This document shows positions 1-10,230 of a stretch of 64,000 nt of DNA, piece after piece; the first letter of the stretch is position 1, and each line of letters starts with the position of its first letter. The translations under genes and the position numbers were made by a program. The stretch lies in NCBI GenBank assembly GCA_000469685.2, contig LS997567.1, forward strand, positions 12,681,153 through 12,745,152. The letters run 5' to 3'. Source of the DNA: Haemonchus contortus (Eukaryota; Nematoda; Chromadorea; Rhabditida; Trichostrongylidae). A model generated the notes under the pieces. It was not told the origin of the DNA. It worked only from the letters and a program-made list of their open reading frames with translations, and did not search any database.

Positions 1-1446
1 AATGCAATGCTTTATGAAAACATTTATAACTCGGTTTGGAGAAAGCCAACAGAGCAGGAAAAAGTTGTTGTGGGAGGAGCATTGTCGGAGGTGTCTCCAG
101 CAGAAATGACGTCAGCGGAGGCCCGCCCACAATGGGCGGAGCGTGCCTCAAAGCTCACATCCCTTCCTACATTTATATACGAAAATCCATAATTCCGGTT
201 CCCATGGACGTAGAGAGTTCAAATTTGGTAGGAGTACAGGCGCCATGGTGGCAAAACTCATGGTTGGTGGCAGAACCAGACTCCACAAGGGGCGGGGTTT
301 GTGCGGAAATTCAGAACTCCCGTCCCCATGGACCGAGAAAGTTCAAACTTGGTAGGAGTACAGGCGACAGGATGGGAACACCTATGGTGGGTGGCAACAC
401 GGGACTCCGCCCACAAGGGGCGGGGTTTGGGTGAAAATTCATAATTCTGTCCCAATGGACCTAGAAAGTTCAAACTTGGTAGGAGTACAGGCGCCATGGT
501 GGCAAAACGTATGGTGGGTGGCAGAACCAGACTCCGCCCACAAGGGGCAGGATTTGTGCGGAAATTCAGAACTCCCGTCCCCATGGACCGAGAAAGTTCA
601 AACTTGGTAGGAGTACAGGCGACAGGATGGGAACACCTATGGTGGGTGGCAACACGGGACTCCGCCCACAAGGGGCGGGGTTTGGGTGAAAATTCATAAT
701 TCTGTCCCAATGGACCTAGAAAGTTCAAACTTGGTAGGAGTACAGGCGCCATGGTGGCAAAACGTATGGTGGGTGGCAGAACCAGACTCCGCCCACAAGG
801 GGCGGGATTTGTGCGGAAATTCATAACTCCCGTCCCCATGGACCTAGAAAGTTCAAACTTGGTAGGAGTACAGGCGACAGGATGGGAAACTTATGGTGGG
901 TGGCAACACGGGACTCCGCCCACAAGGGGCGGGGTTCGTGCGAAAACTCATAACTCCTGTCCCCATGGACCTAGAAAGTTCAAACTTGGTAGGAGTACAG
1001 GCGACAGGATGGGAACATCTATGGTGGGTGGCAGAACCAGACTCCGCCCACAAGGGGCGGGATTTGTGCGGAAATTCATAACTCCCGTCCCCATGGACCT
1101 AGAAAGTTCAAACTTGGTAGGAGTACAGGCGACAGGATGGGAAACTTATGGTGGGTGGCAACACGGGACTCCGCCCACAAGGGGTGGGGTTTGGGTGAAA
1201 ATCCATAATTCTGTCCCAATGGACCTAGAAAGTTCAAACTTGGTAGGAGTACAGAAACCGCGATGGGGAAACTTATGGTAGGTGACAGAACCAGACTCCG
1301 CCCACAAGGGGCGGGGTTCGTGCGAAAACTCATAACTCCTGTCCCCATGGACCTAGAAAGTTCAAACTTGGTAGGAGTACAGGCGACAGGATGGGAAACT
1401 TATGGTGGGTGGCAGGACCAGACTCCGCCCACAGGAGGCGAGGTTT
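1..1446 (+). repeat. 127-bp satellite array (satA), about ten units
   Basis: The phrase 'ctagaaagttcaaacttggt' (or close variants) recurs at about 209, 334, 461, 589, 716, 844, 971, 1099, 1225 and 1353, giving a 125-128 bp period. Each unit holds a GC-rich palindromic box (ccgcccacaaggggcgg) and the phrase gtaggagtacaggcg. Units alternate between a ccatggtggcaaaac type and an acaggatgggaac type, so the array has a roughly 255-bp dimeric higher-order pattern, lost towards the right end. Related single or diverged units occur near 30.8, 33.5-34.0, 42.4 and 43.1-43.5 kb. Long reading frames over the array are products of the periodicity, since the period is close to 3 x 42, and are not genes. 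Confidence 0.95.
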
Positions 1447-1555
1447 GAGCGGAAACTCATAAATCCGATAAAGGTCTATAAGGAAAATCAGCTTATGCGG
1501 CTTCGTCTCTCATGGATAGAGCCCCTAGCGCGCGAGAGCGTGCGTAGCCGCCTGG
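1447..1555 (+). mobile_element. Helitron 3' terminus
   Basis: The last ~75 bp match 6487-6579 almost base for base. Both copies carry a short GC palindrome (here gcgcgc-gaga-gcgtgc, one mismatch), then about seven bases, then CTGG followed by T. A hairpin shortly upstream of CTRR with insertion before a T is the classical Helitron 3' end. The satellite array at 1-1446 lies directly upstream without an obvious boundary, so it may be internal to this Helitron. The 5' (TC) end would lie outside the window. Confidence 0.65.
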
Positions 1556-1630
1556 TACATACATATGACCGGATTAGTCTGGGGTTGCGACTTATGTTAG
1601 CTGGATTCCCTGCTCTTTCATCTGCCGCCA

Positions 1631-3275
1631 TTGATGTGTCTAGAATGTACATCTGGCCATATCGCGGCGGCGAATCACGACGGCTGCAAGACAAGTACAA
1701 TGACAAGAGAGTCACCAAAAGCGAGGGCACTGCATGATATTTCCGCTATTTTTTGGGATGAAATCTCGATGGTGCCTAAGTGGACATTGGAGGCGGTGGA
1801 TCTTTTGCTAAGGGATATTATGCAAAACGATTCGCCTATGATTGTTGGGGGAGACTTTCGACAGGTCCTCCCCGTTGTGGAAAGAGGGCGACAAGAAGAT
1901 TCGGAAAACGCATGCATAAAGAAGTCTCATTTGTGGCGGATTTTCATCACCTATCATCTTTCAATCAATATGAGAGCTGCAGCAGACAGTGGCGAATGGG
2001 CAAGGATGCTGATACAGATCGGAGAAGGAACATATCCAGAAGACGAGAATGGTTATATCGAGCTACCTTCCACCCTTTATAGCTAAGGAGACCTTATCCG
2101 TGAGGTCTTTGGTGGAACCATTGCAGTAGATGACATAGCAGAGTTAGCGGAAAAGGCAATACTTGCACCAAAAAATATTCATGTAGCGCACATGAACGAT
2201 CTCGCGCTGGAGCGAATGCCTGTGAACCTGGATTTCAAAGTATACAAAAGCATTGACGAAGTGGAAAATGCAGACCCAGATGACTTACTCAGTTATCAAG
2301 TGGAGCATTCGAACAGGTTGCAGCCAAGTGGGATGCCTGCGCACGAGCTCAAGTTGAAGCAAGGATGCATCGTCGTGGTACTCCGCAATCTGACGTATCC
2401 AAGGGCCTTCGCAAGGGAGCAAGACTTGTTGTGGATCAATGTGGACGATATGTGCTAGGTTGCAGATTTGCTACAGGAATAAGGAAAAACGACTTTGTTT
2501 TCATCCTCGCATAGATCTCTACACAGTTGAAGGACTTCCGTTTCGACTTAGAAAGAGACAATTTCCACTTCGCTTGGCCTTTGCTACCACTATCAATAAG
2601 GCTCAGGGCCACACTCTGACAAAAATGGGAATATACCTACCCGACGATGTATTCTCTCGTGGGCAACTACAGTAGCGCTCAAAAGTATTCGGCGAAGTGC
2701 TTCTTCAGTCATAATTTTCAGTCGTAACTTCTTTCCTGCTGGATCAAATCAAGCGAAATTTCAATATGTGTAACATTGGTGTAGTGTGAATATCTACCAC
2801 TATTAACCTGCAATCTGATCATGTTCCAGATATCCCAAAGGGCCTGAACAAAAAATCAACTGGAAATACGAATGGTGGTATTTCTAGGAGTCCTTCCCTT
2901 TTTGCCATTTCTTAGGTGTACGAGCACTAATGTCGAACCCAGAAGAGAAGAAAAACGTACATAAGGTCGGAATAACTACAGCCGTCACAAACTTGCTTTC
3001 ACCACGGTCTACAAACGCACCCGCATTAGTATGTGGATATGGCTGTTTTGCAGTCAAGTAGTGCTGAACAGTGTAAAATATCCTTCAGCTAAACATATCA
3101 AAATTTCATGTTATTTGCTCCGCTGGGAAAAAAGTTACGGCAAGTTCAAGTTGGCCGAATACTTTTGAGCGCTACTGTATATGTTGCATTATCGAGAGCT
3201 CGGAATGCTGACTCGGTGGAAGTTCTTTCATCGAAAGCTAAAATCAAGAATATTGTCTACAAAAATATTTTGTAG
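1631..3275 (+). pseudogene. Helitron Rep/helicase, Pif1-like helicase C-terminal part, interrupted by a MITE
   Basis: Reading frames at 1631-2086, 2192-2458 and 2439-2675 carry Pif1-family helicase motifs in order: Walker B-like WDEISMV, then GGDFRQVLPVVERGR, then PSGMPAHELKLKQG, and the late motif AFATTINKAQGHT followed by IYLPDDVFSRGQL. After the MITE the frame resumes at 3180 with YVALSRA, typical of this protein, and stops at 3273-3275. The Rep (HUH) domain and helicase motif I are absent. In-frame stops near 2084 and 2456 and frame changes show it is dead. In life such a protein unwinds DNA during rolling-circle transposition. Confidence 0.88.
2668..3179. mobile_element. Tc1-like MITE with perfect terminal inverted repeats (copy 1)
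   Basis: The element 2670-3177 (508 bp) begins CAGTAGCGCTCAAAAGTATT and ends with the exact complement. It is flanked by TA on both sides (2668-2669 and 3178-3179), as expected for the Tc1/mariner superfamily. It has no transposase reading frame. Removing it with one TA restores the reading frame of the surrounding Helitron helicase across the junction (GQL then YVALSR). A second, 5'-eroded copy is at 32.66-33.14 kb. Confidence 0.93.
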
Positions 3276-3627
3276 AAAAGGTATTCGATTCGAACTGCTA
3301 CAAAACACCTGAATACTCTGCCATACCAAATTATTGTATTCTACCTAACCATCATTATCTGCAAAATTTAGCCTTATTACATCATACGACAATGAAACAA
3401 CGACGACACAACTATCATATTCAGGTTCGTGTGCATTTATACCATTCCTTTTCAACCTAACAGACATTTATACCATTCCTTTTCAACCTAACAGACAAAA
3501 CTAACAATAACGTTATAGTTACCTTCAAAATAAAAAAGGACACTGTTGTAAACTGCAGAAAATGTTCCTTTACACAGCTTCTCTTCCCTTTATTCACAGC
3601 ATCTTCTACAAAGTAATTAGCGCTCAC
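3276..3627. other. No gene seen; one 31-bp tandem duplication
   Basis: AT-rich spacer after the helicase stop codon. The only structure is a perfect 31-bp direct duplication at 3434-3495 containing ataccattccttttcaacct. No coding or RNA feature is recognised. Confidence 0.6.
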
Positions 3628-4815
3628 GGTGAGCAAGTTCATCGCTACGAATTTTAACTATTCGGTACTGCTTGAAGCTTTAAGTTTAGAATTTCTACTT
3701 TCACTTCATTCATTCCGCCATTGTCAGTTTACCGAAGTGAACAAGATATTAGCCGCAAAAGATATTAGATACAACCACTATGGTGGGTGTTTTCGGCTCC
3801 GTGAAGCTCACTATCATAACCTGCCCAAAACATCCAGTTCATAGTACGTCAGCCATTACAGCTCCGCCGACCAAAAATCCTTCATGCCACCTCCTAGTGA
3901 GTAACTTCACTTCCGTTGGACCAACTATATATGAATGCTCTATGCTTCCAATTCAAGCTTTCTTCCGCCACTGCCGTCTAAAAATATTTCACACAACCTC
4001 TACGGTGAGCACATTCGCTCTTTGTGAGGCTTATTACTTAAGCTTACTCTAATTTTCCAGTTTCAATTTTCTTCTGCCGCCACTGTTAAATCCGCCACCT
4101 CGAAAAATACTCCACACCGATTTCATGGTGGATTAACTCCGTTTCCAGGATTTCCTATGAAGACCTACCCTATAGTTCAGTTCAATTTCTTCCATTGCTA
4201 CTATTGTTCCGCCATTCGAAAATTTCCGCATCATCTGCTACCGCCAACTGAAAAATATTTCATGCCATCCCTATGGTGAGCACATTCGCTCTCTACGACG
4301 TATACTACTCAAGTTCACTCTGACTTTTCAGTTTGGAGTCCCATTTGACGCTGCTGTTAGTTCCGCCATCTCGGACAGTACTCTACACCGCTTTCATGGT
4401 TGGTTAACTCAGTTTCCAGGATTTCCCATGATGACCTATTCTAAAGTTCAGTTCAGTCTCTCCCGTCGCTACTATTGTTCCGCCATTCGAAAATCTCCGC
4501 ATCACCTGCTACCGCCAACTCTGAAAATATTACATGTCACCCCCTATGGTGAGCACATTCGCTTTTTGTGAAGTTACTCAAGTTCACTCTATTTTTTCAG
4601 TTTGGAGTCCCTTTCGCCGCTACTGTTAGTTCCGCCATCTCGGACAGTACTCTACACCGCTTTCATGGTGGGGCCAACTCAGTTTGCAAAATTTCCTATG
4701 AAGACCTACTCTAAATTTCAGCTTAGTTTCTTCCATCGCCACTATTGCTCCGTCAGTTCGAAATCCGTATGACCTGCTACCGCCAATCAATATTATTCGA
4801 CCTTTACAGTCCTTT
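3628..4815. repeat. ~272-bp tandem repeat, three clear plus one or two decayed units
   Basis: The anchor ggtgagcacattcgct occurs at 4004, 4275 and 4548, spacing 271 and 273 bp, with a partial anchor at 3628. Each unit repeats the same order: a gtgagcacattcgct box, a ttcagtttggag-like box, a ccgccatctcg box, ctttcatggtgg, a ttcctatgaagacctac box and ttccgccattcgaaaat. Units differ by many substitutions, so this is an old array. No open reading frame runs through it. Confidence 0.8.
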
Positions 4816-5244
4816 ACAAACTCCATGTACCTATCTGTAGAGAGCTTTATTGCTTAGCTAGGTCAAAAGGTTTTGAAAATAAAGATTCGTTTACAGCCTT
4901 TGCGCTTACATGCTTAACATGAATTTTGCTTGGAAGTTCATTAAAGGAGCTAATGTGCCATGGAGATCGCCGAATGCTATGTTATCATATGCCTGCTTCA
5001 ACAAGTATGGATGAATGCAAGTGGAAATGAGTTCTCATTACATCTTTAGGGTAGTACAGGTATTTCAACAATGATGAGAGGATAAACAAGAGAACTGAAC
5101 TCGAGACCCTTTCTTGAACTTCAGGATTGTCTAGGTTAGTACATTGAGGTAATAACGAACGTTCATGGTAGTCAAGTGCAATCTACCAGGAATAAGTGCT
5201 TTCGGTAGACGCTTATGAGGTTATTATTTGCGGTGGGAGAACAG
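4816..5244. other. No feature seen
   Basis: Unique-looking AT-rich sequence between the 272-bp repeat and the tetranucleotide tract. No long reading frame, motif or repeat was recognised. Confidence 0.5.
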
Positions 5245-6090
5245 TTTTTTGTTTGTTTGTTTGTTTGTTTGTATGTATGTATGTATGTATGTATGTATGT
5301 ATGTATGTATGTATGTATGTATGTATGTATGTATGTATGTATGTATGTATGTATGTATGTATGTATGTATGTATGTATGTATGTATGTATGTATGTATGT
5401 ATGTATGTATGTATGTATGTATGTATGTATGTATGTATGTATGTATGTATGTATGTATGTATGTATGTATGTATGTATGTATGTATGTATGTATGTATGT
5501 ATGTATGTATGTATGTATGTATGTATGTATGTATGTATGTATGTATGTATGTATGTATGTATGTATGTATGTATGTATGTATGTATGTATGTATGTATGT
5601 ATGTATGTATGTATGTATGTATGTATGTATGTATGTATGTATGTATGTATGTATGTATGTATGTATGTATGTATGTATGTATGTATGTATGTATGTATGT
5701 ATGTATGTATGTATGTATGTATGTATGTATGTATGTATGTATGTATGTATGTATGTATGTATGTATGTATGTATGTATGTATGTATGTATGTATGTATGT
5801 ATGTATGTATGTATGTATGTATGTATGTATGTATGTATGTATGTATGTATGTATGTATGTATGTATGTATGTATGTATGTATGTATGTATGTATGTATGT
5901 ATGTATGTATGTATGTATGTATGTATGTATGTATGTATGTATGTATGTATGTATGTATGTATGTATGTATGTATGTATGTATGTATGTATGTATGTATGT
6001 ATGTATGTGTGTATGTATGTATGTATGTATGTATGTATGTATGTATGTATGTATGTATGTATGTATGTATGTATGTATGTATGTGTGTTT
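5245..6090 (+). repeat. (GTAT)n microsatellite of ~820 bp with a short (GTTT)n lead
   Basis: About five GTTT units (5248-5270) pass into more than 200 GTAT units that are almost perfect to about 6088, interrupted only by GTGT variants near 6007 and at the end. All three plus frames and the complementary frame are open because the 4-bp unit gives a 12-bp (four-codon) period without stops. The 300-residue translations (Cys-Met-Tyr-Val or His-Thr-Tyr-Ile repeats) are not evidence for a gene. Confidence 0.98.
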
Positions 6091-6480
6091 AGCCAAAAAT
6101 ATTTCTCTCCTGTTCAACTGTACCAGAGCATCCAAATTTTCAGGAAGCGTAGGCGACGGGCTTTTTTACACGGAAAGAAGGAGCGCCCGGGTGTAAAATG
6201 AAGTCGGTCGGGCGTAAAATAGTCTACAATAACCCTGGCCACACAGGTTCATAGCCCGTAGAGACTTGTAAATCCCTACAACTACCTAAATGGGTTTTCC
6301 TTTCGAAGTTAGTGTTCATGGCCACACACAGTCCAAACTACACAGGGTTTCTTCGACTACAAGGACTGCAGAGGTATCTGATTCGGATGCATCGGAATAC
6401 TTTTCACGGCCGGACACAGCCCCATTTCACATCCCAAAAAATTATGACCGCTATAGAAGTGTCAAGGAAGAGGCTCAGAT
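6091..6480. other. No confident feature
   Basis: A short plus-strand reading frame (6290-6541, 83 residues, charged and rich in Ser/Thr/Asp) matches no family I know, and its end runs into a Helitron terminus. It is probably chance or internal Helitron sequence. Confidence 0.4.
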
Positions 6481-6577
6481 GATGGAGGTCTATAATGAAA
6501 ATCAGAAGCTCATGTGGCCCCGTCCCTCATGGCTAGACTAGAGCCCTTAGCGCACGCAATAGCGTGCGTAGCCGCCT

Positions 6578-6579
<2 letters not shown>
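6481..6579 (+). mobile_element. Helitron 3' terminus (second copy)
   Basis: Sequence from about 6487 parallels 1479-1555. A perfect 7-bp stem (cgcacgc at 6551-6557 with gcgtgcg at 6562-6568, loop aata) is followed by tagccgc and then CTGG at 6576-6579, with T next. This fits the Helitron rule of a hairpin a few bases before CTRR and insertion into AT. The T that follows begins a (TA)n tract. The 5' end of the element was not located. Confidence 0.7.

Positions 6580-6634
<55 letters not shown>
6580..6634. repeat. (TA)n microsatellite
   Basis: About 27 TA dinucleotides directly follow the Helitron CTGG end. Since Helitrons insert between A and T, this could be a landing site in a pre-existing TA tract or expansion from the insertion point. 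Confidence 0.95.
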
Positions 6635-6636
<2 letters not shown>

Positions 6637-7589
6637 CCTCGCGCAGTGCAAGAGATTGTAGGCTAAATAAGTGTTGCGTACGTGACAGCTTCACAGAACT
6701 TCTGGAAAAACGAATGGAAGTAGCGGAATTCAATGGATTCTTGTTTTGTGAGCCATCTAGGAAATATGACACGGAAATCCTACAAATTTGTTGTATTGTG
6801 GTGAGACAGTGACTTCGCTTGAGTTAGATTTCGAGCGACTTTACTGCCATCATTCCAACCTGTACAACGACGTCCCTGTTGTCATGAACATTCTTGATCG
6901 AACCAGGTTGATAAGCGTCGCCCGAGACTCGTGCCAAAACCCGTGTACCTAACCACTCGAGAAGGTTCACTGGTTGGCGTGTTTGCTCCGCTTCTGAAAA
7001 CAAAGAATATCTCAGTAAAGCATATGCCATCATCATTGCAGCTGTACTCGTACACTATTGACTACTTCACCCAATATTACTTTCGATACCACGTTGCTGC
7101 AACCGAATAATGGCAGCATTATTAGTGGTAATGATATTGTAATAAGCATTTGTATTATCTACCCGCTTTCAATTCCACTATCATCAGTACAACCGCCCAC
7201 AAACCCCATCATTGTAAGTATTAAATTAGTGTTATGGTTATCAACACCGCCTTATCAACATACTTACCAACTGGATTGATTTTGCTTATTTCTTGATTCA
7301 GCTGATCTTGAGCTGTGGGGCGCCGCTATCACGTTTGTTCCAGTGGTCGAACCTTGGATCGATATAAGCCAGACCACCAGTATTTCCAATGCTCTTACCT
7401 TATCAATTTTACCCTTAGTTGATGATCAATGATTTCACTATGAACCTTATTACGTCGTGGCTTACACTCCAAAATCTGGCGTTCTTTTTTATTATTCTGG
7501 ATAATGTGCCCTTGACGGTCTCCTGAACTATCGGCCAATAAGAACTACTTTGTTTCGACTCATTACGGTTTCATTTTCGCCCAGCCCCT
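6635..7589. other. No gene recognised
   Basis: Reading frames here are 60-80 residues at most (for example 6564-6812 plus, 6824-7036 minus, 7058-7279 plus) and show no recognisable domain or consistent splice-bounded exon. No repeat structure was seen by eye. Confidence 0.45.
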
Positions 7590-7727
7590 TTCTAGAGACT
7601 TTTTCGAAGTCTTTGTCACTTTAGAATCACAAACTCGCGTGCTTTCGCCTCCACCACACCACTGTGCACTTTCTCTTTCACTTTCCATCATGAGCTGGAT
7701 AATACAGAACTATCGTGAGCTGTGCCT
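7590..7727 (+). mobile_element. Right-end fragment of a TIR element related to 53.9-54.5 kb
   Basis: The terminal stretch ending atcgtgagctgtgcc at about 7726 and ~120 bp before it parallel the right end of the element at 53905-54511 (ending atcgtgaactgtgcc). A matching left end was not found upstream, so this is a truncated copy. Similarity outside the last 30 bases is patchy. Confidence 0.5.
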
Positions 7728-8569
7728 TTAAATAGCCCGCTTTTGATACTCATAATTAACTTCTGGTAGGTAAGGCAAACAACTTTTCAGTTAGTCAAAG
7801 CGCTAGGAACAAAACACCAGCTTCTCACGTCATACCTGCGTTATTTGTGCTTCAGACACTTCTGTTTTTTGCCTACAATCGAAATCACATGCAACTCGCC
7901 TAAAAATGGAACAGTTTCTGGGCAGAAGAAGGGCACAGACTTGTCATAAGATCTGCAAAGCAATTTCAATTGAAACTGATTCTCTTTCTGTGGGGTAACG
8001 CAAACATTTATTATATTCACCCCTACGATTTCGCATGAATGCTTTAGCTTCTTTGAGACAATCCACGACGACATATTACATTTGGAATAACGTTTGACCC
8101 TTTAGCAAGCTTGATAACGAGGAGATAGGCCCTGTAGAAGTAATTCAGGCTTCGGCGAAATTCCTAACAATCTGAGTGCTAACCTTCTTAAATGAACTCT
8201 TCGACGAATATTCAACCGCAGTTTTAATATGTAGACCTGACTTGATATAACCTGGTCTGGTTTGACAACAATTGGTTCGAATTACAAATTCAGTTGGGCG
8301 ACTTCAGATTACCGTCTTAGAGAGAAACAGATAACTTTCCTGGTGCTCATGTAAAACATGCAGCCCACAACAAGCGGACAAATATTATAATTTCATCTCC
8401 AGCCCACAAAATAACCTCATCTCCAGTCATCTTCTGATGTTGTAAACCTTATTATACTACGTTGGCAAAAAAGATCTACGACGAAATGAGGACTTTTTTA
8501 ACTCATATCTGGAATTATCAGACTGATCAATCACTGAGAATATATTCACTCTTTGTTCTTCTTATCTCA
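7728..8569. other. No feature seen
   Basis: AT-rich sequence with short unrelated reading frames (for example a 77-residue minus-strand frame at 7841-8074 with no known motif). Nothing could be supported. Confidence 0.4.
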
Positions 8570-9010
8570 TCCCTTTAGCAAATCACTGATGCCATTTGTC
8601 CAGTAGATAGGATCCTGCGATTCGAAGGAGTAATTGACTGCCGTTTTTGGACATTGTTAAGTTGCGAACTTTTTCTTCAACGATGAGACACTTGAGAAGG
8701 CAAAGCTCGTGGTAATCAAGATGATCAACATTCGGGGAATACGAATGGCGAACTATTTGCAACCCATTGTAGTCTATGAGCCTTGACGGGTGTCTAAAAC
8801 TAAATTTCGACGTGCGCGTCCTTATGTAGGGACCTGTGTTATGGTTCCAGACGTCTTTCATCACCTGCGTTGGCCAAATACGGGGTTCATAGGTGTAATC
8901 AATAGCTGTGACAATTTAGCCTGCGTTGCATTACTTCGAAGGTTAGTGCCTCCTGCAAATAAGCGATCCAGAAAACTGTTGATCTCAGTGCTCGACTAGG
9001 ATATCGCTAA
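8570..9010 (-). pseudogene. mariner transposase C-terminal fragment (family with GGTTGGAAGGAAAAGTCC ends)
   Basis: The minus-strand frame 8583-8864 ends in a degraded mariner C-terminus: HSYSPNVDHLDYHELCL corresponds to the usual HPPYSPDLAPSDYHLF, and DKWHQ to the final ERWQ. The DNA is colinear with 36.79-37.45 kb (same orientation) and with 25.1-25.6 kb (opposite orientation, inside an element with both ends). No terminal inverted repeats remain here. Confidence 0.75.
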
Positions 9011-9194
9011 TTTGAGCCGTTGCGGCTTGAAGTAGAAGGTGATGGTTTTAATCAAGTGCTGCCTATTCATTGACGGTAATGTTGCGAAAGCCTTATGTGA
9101 CGCTTATCACTTTACCACACTGGTTTATCACACTCCCTACCGTGTTCGCATTGTTTATACAGTTTTTGCTTGAATTTTTCGTCGCAGAACTTTC
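9011..9194. other. No feature seen
   Basis: Short spacer; nothing supported. Confidence 0.4.
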
Positions 9195-9250
9195 TGGCCA
9201 ACTTTATACATATAGAATGCGCTCGCGTCTGTCTGACTGTCTGTCTATCA
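9195..9250 (-). repeat. CAGA-type repeat terminus (copy 3)
   Basis: Read on the minus strand this is a (CAGA)n-like tract followed by cgcgagcgcattctatatg. The same arrangement occurs on the plus strand at 17442-17492 (cgcgagcgctttatatatag) and 34125-34180 (agcgcgttatatatagtagg). It therefore looks like the end of a dispersed repeat family. Confidence 0.6.
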
Positions 9251-9689
9251 CGAATCCGATATTACCTTAAGAAACGCGTGGAGAGGTGGGATCAAGATTA
9301 CGAGGCTGAGCATAGGCTAAGAAGAACAAAGCCCATGTAAGCCTACCGAAGCTCTGCCCTAAGTTGGTGAGACATGCGCTGAAATCGAGCAGTGCTATGG
9401 GCATGACTTTCTAATTTCGTCCCACAACAGATAGTCCAGAGGCCGCAAAGAATGAGCAAAGTTGAGAAATGGGTCAACACATGGAATAATCGAGATTCTC
9501 CCGCGGTGTTTGGAGCGTTCCCGGTCCTTTCAGCATGAATTCACATCTCGATCTAACGAGGACGTGGGGACTAGAAAAATAAAAGTATTAAGCAAGGTTT
9601 CATACGTGCTAGGCATGAGTGAACTCAGCGAACACGCCACTGATGGGAGAGGCATGCGTTCAGAAGGAAGCTAGTTTTTGAAGAGTTGC
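9251..9689. other. No feature seen
   Basis: Unique-looking sequence with one 70-residue frame (9462-9674) of no recognised family. Confidence 0.4.
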
Positions 9690-9835
9690 ACAACTTGGTC
9701 CAGCTCTAGAATGAGAGAAAATTGATTAGAGGTTAGAGAAGGAACTTGGTCAAATTCTCAAAGTGGGTGGGCATGTACTGAGGCGGGCGGGGCTGAAACC
9801 AAAACTTCATAATTCCAGTAAAAAACCATTCTATA
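9690..9835 (-). repeat. Single unit of the ~126-bp repeat seen at 16.6-17.0 kb
   Basis: The reverse complement (aagttttggtttcagccccg ... cccacttt ... ctctaacc) parallels the repeat units at 16741-16870 (aatttttggttctagccccg ... cccacttc ... cctctagcc). It is one diverged copy in opposite orientation. Confidence 0.55.
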
Positions 9836-9864
9836 ATGTGAACAAAAAATGTCTCAAAAATGCA

Positions 9865-10230
9865 CAGGATGTCTCAAAATTAAGAGCGCCAAAATTCAGA
9901 AACTTTCAAGGCAAAAACAGTTTTATAATTTCACTTTATTCGCTAATGGTTAGTTGCATAATCAGGTCTTTTTGCGTTATGCACAGTTACTGAAGTGAGA
10001 CCTCCAGTATCTTCAAGGGAGAAGGCTCCTCCAATGCCACTTGCAATCATTCGCATGCAAGAGGCGGAATGGGCATACTAAAATTCTCCGTGGTAACAAT
10101 ACTGACCGTTTGAAAAGCTGTTTAACTACACAGAAGCAGAACTAATCAAAGATAAACTGGAGAATAGTAGTAAGGCTAGCATTTCCAAAGATTGGACTAC
10201 TGAAATAGGTCGTTTGCGAGTCATACGTGA
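9865..10230 (+). mobile_element. Tc1-like element fragment with CAGGRTGTC end (copy 1)
   Basis: Begins caggatgtctcaaaattaag and stays alignable with 48176-48540 (cagggtgtcacaaaattatt) through landmarks such as ttagttgcataa, ctgatgtgaaac/ctgaagtgagac, gaggctcatccgatgccacc-like text and actattgaaat-like text. CAGGGTGTC...GGCGCC is a common Tc1/mariner-superfamily terminus. No transposase frame survives and the right end was not found. The base before the start is not the expected TA. Confidence 0.65.

Noticed and set aside
258..1348. Long frames on both strands over the satellite, including one of 193 residues
   Set aside because: The ~127-bp unit repeats itself and the peptides repeat with it; there is no start context, domain or single consistent strand.
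3434..3495. Two-copy 31-bp repeat considered as a CRISPR-like array
   Set aside because: The copies are directly adjacent with no spacers, only two units, and the setting is eukaryotic.
5196..6201. Open frames of 300 or more residues on both strands (Cys-Met-Tyr-Val and His-Thr-Tyr-Ile repeats)
   Set aside because: They are translations of the (GTAT)n microsatellite; a 4-bp repeat without stop codons is open in every phase.
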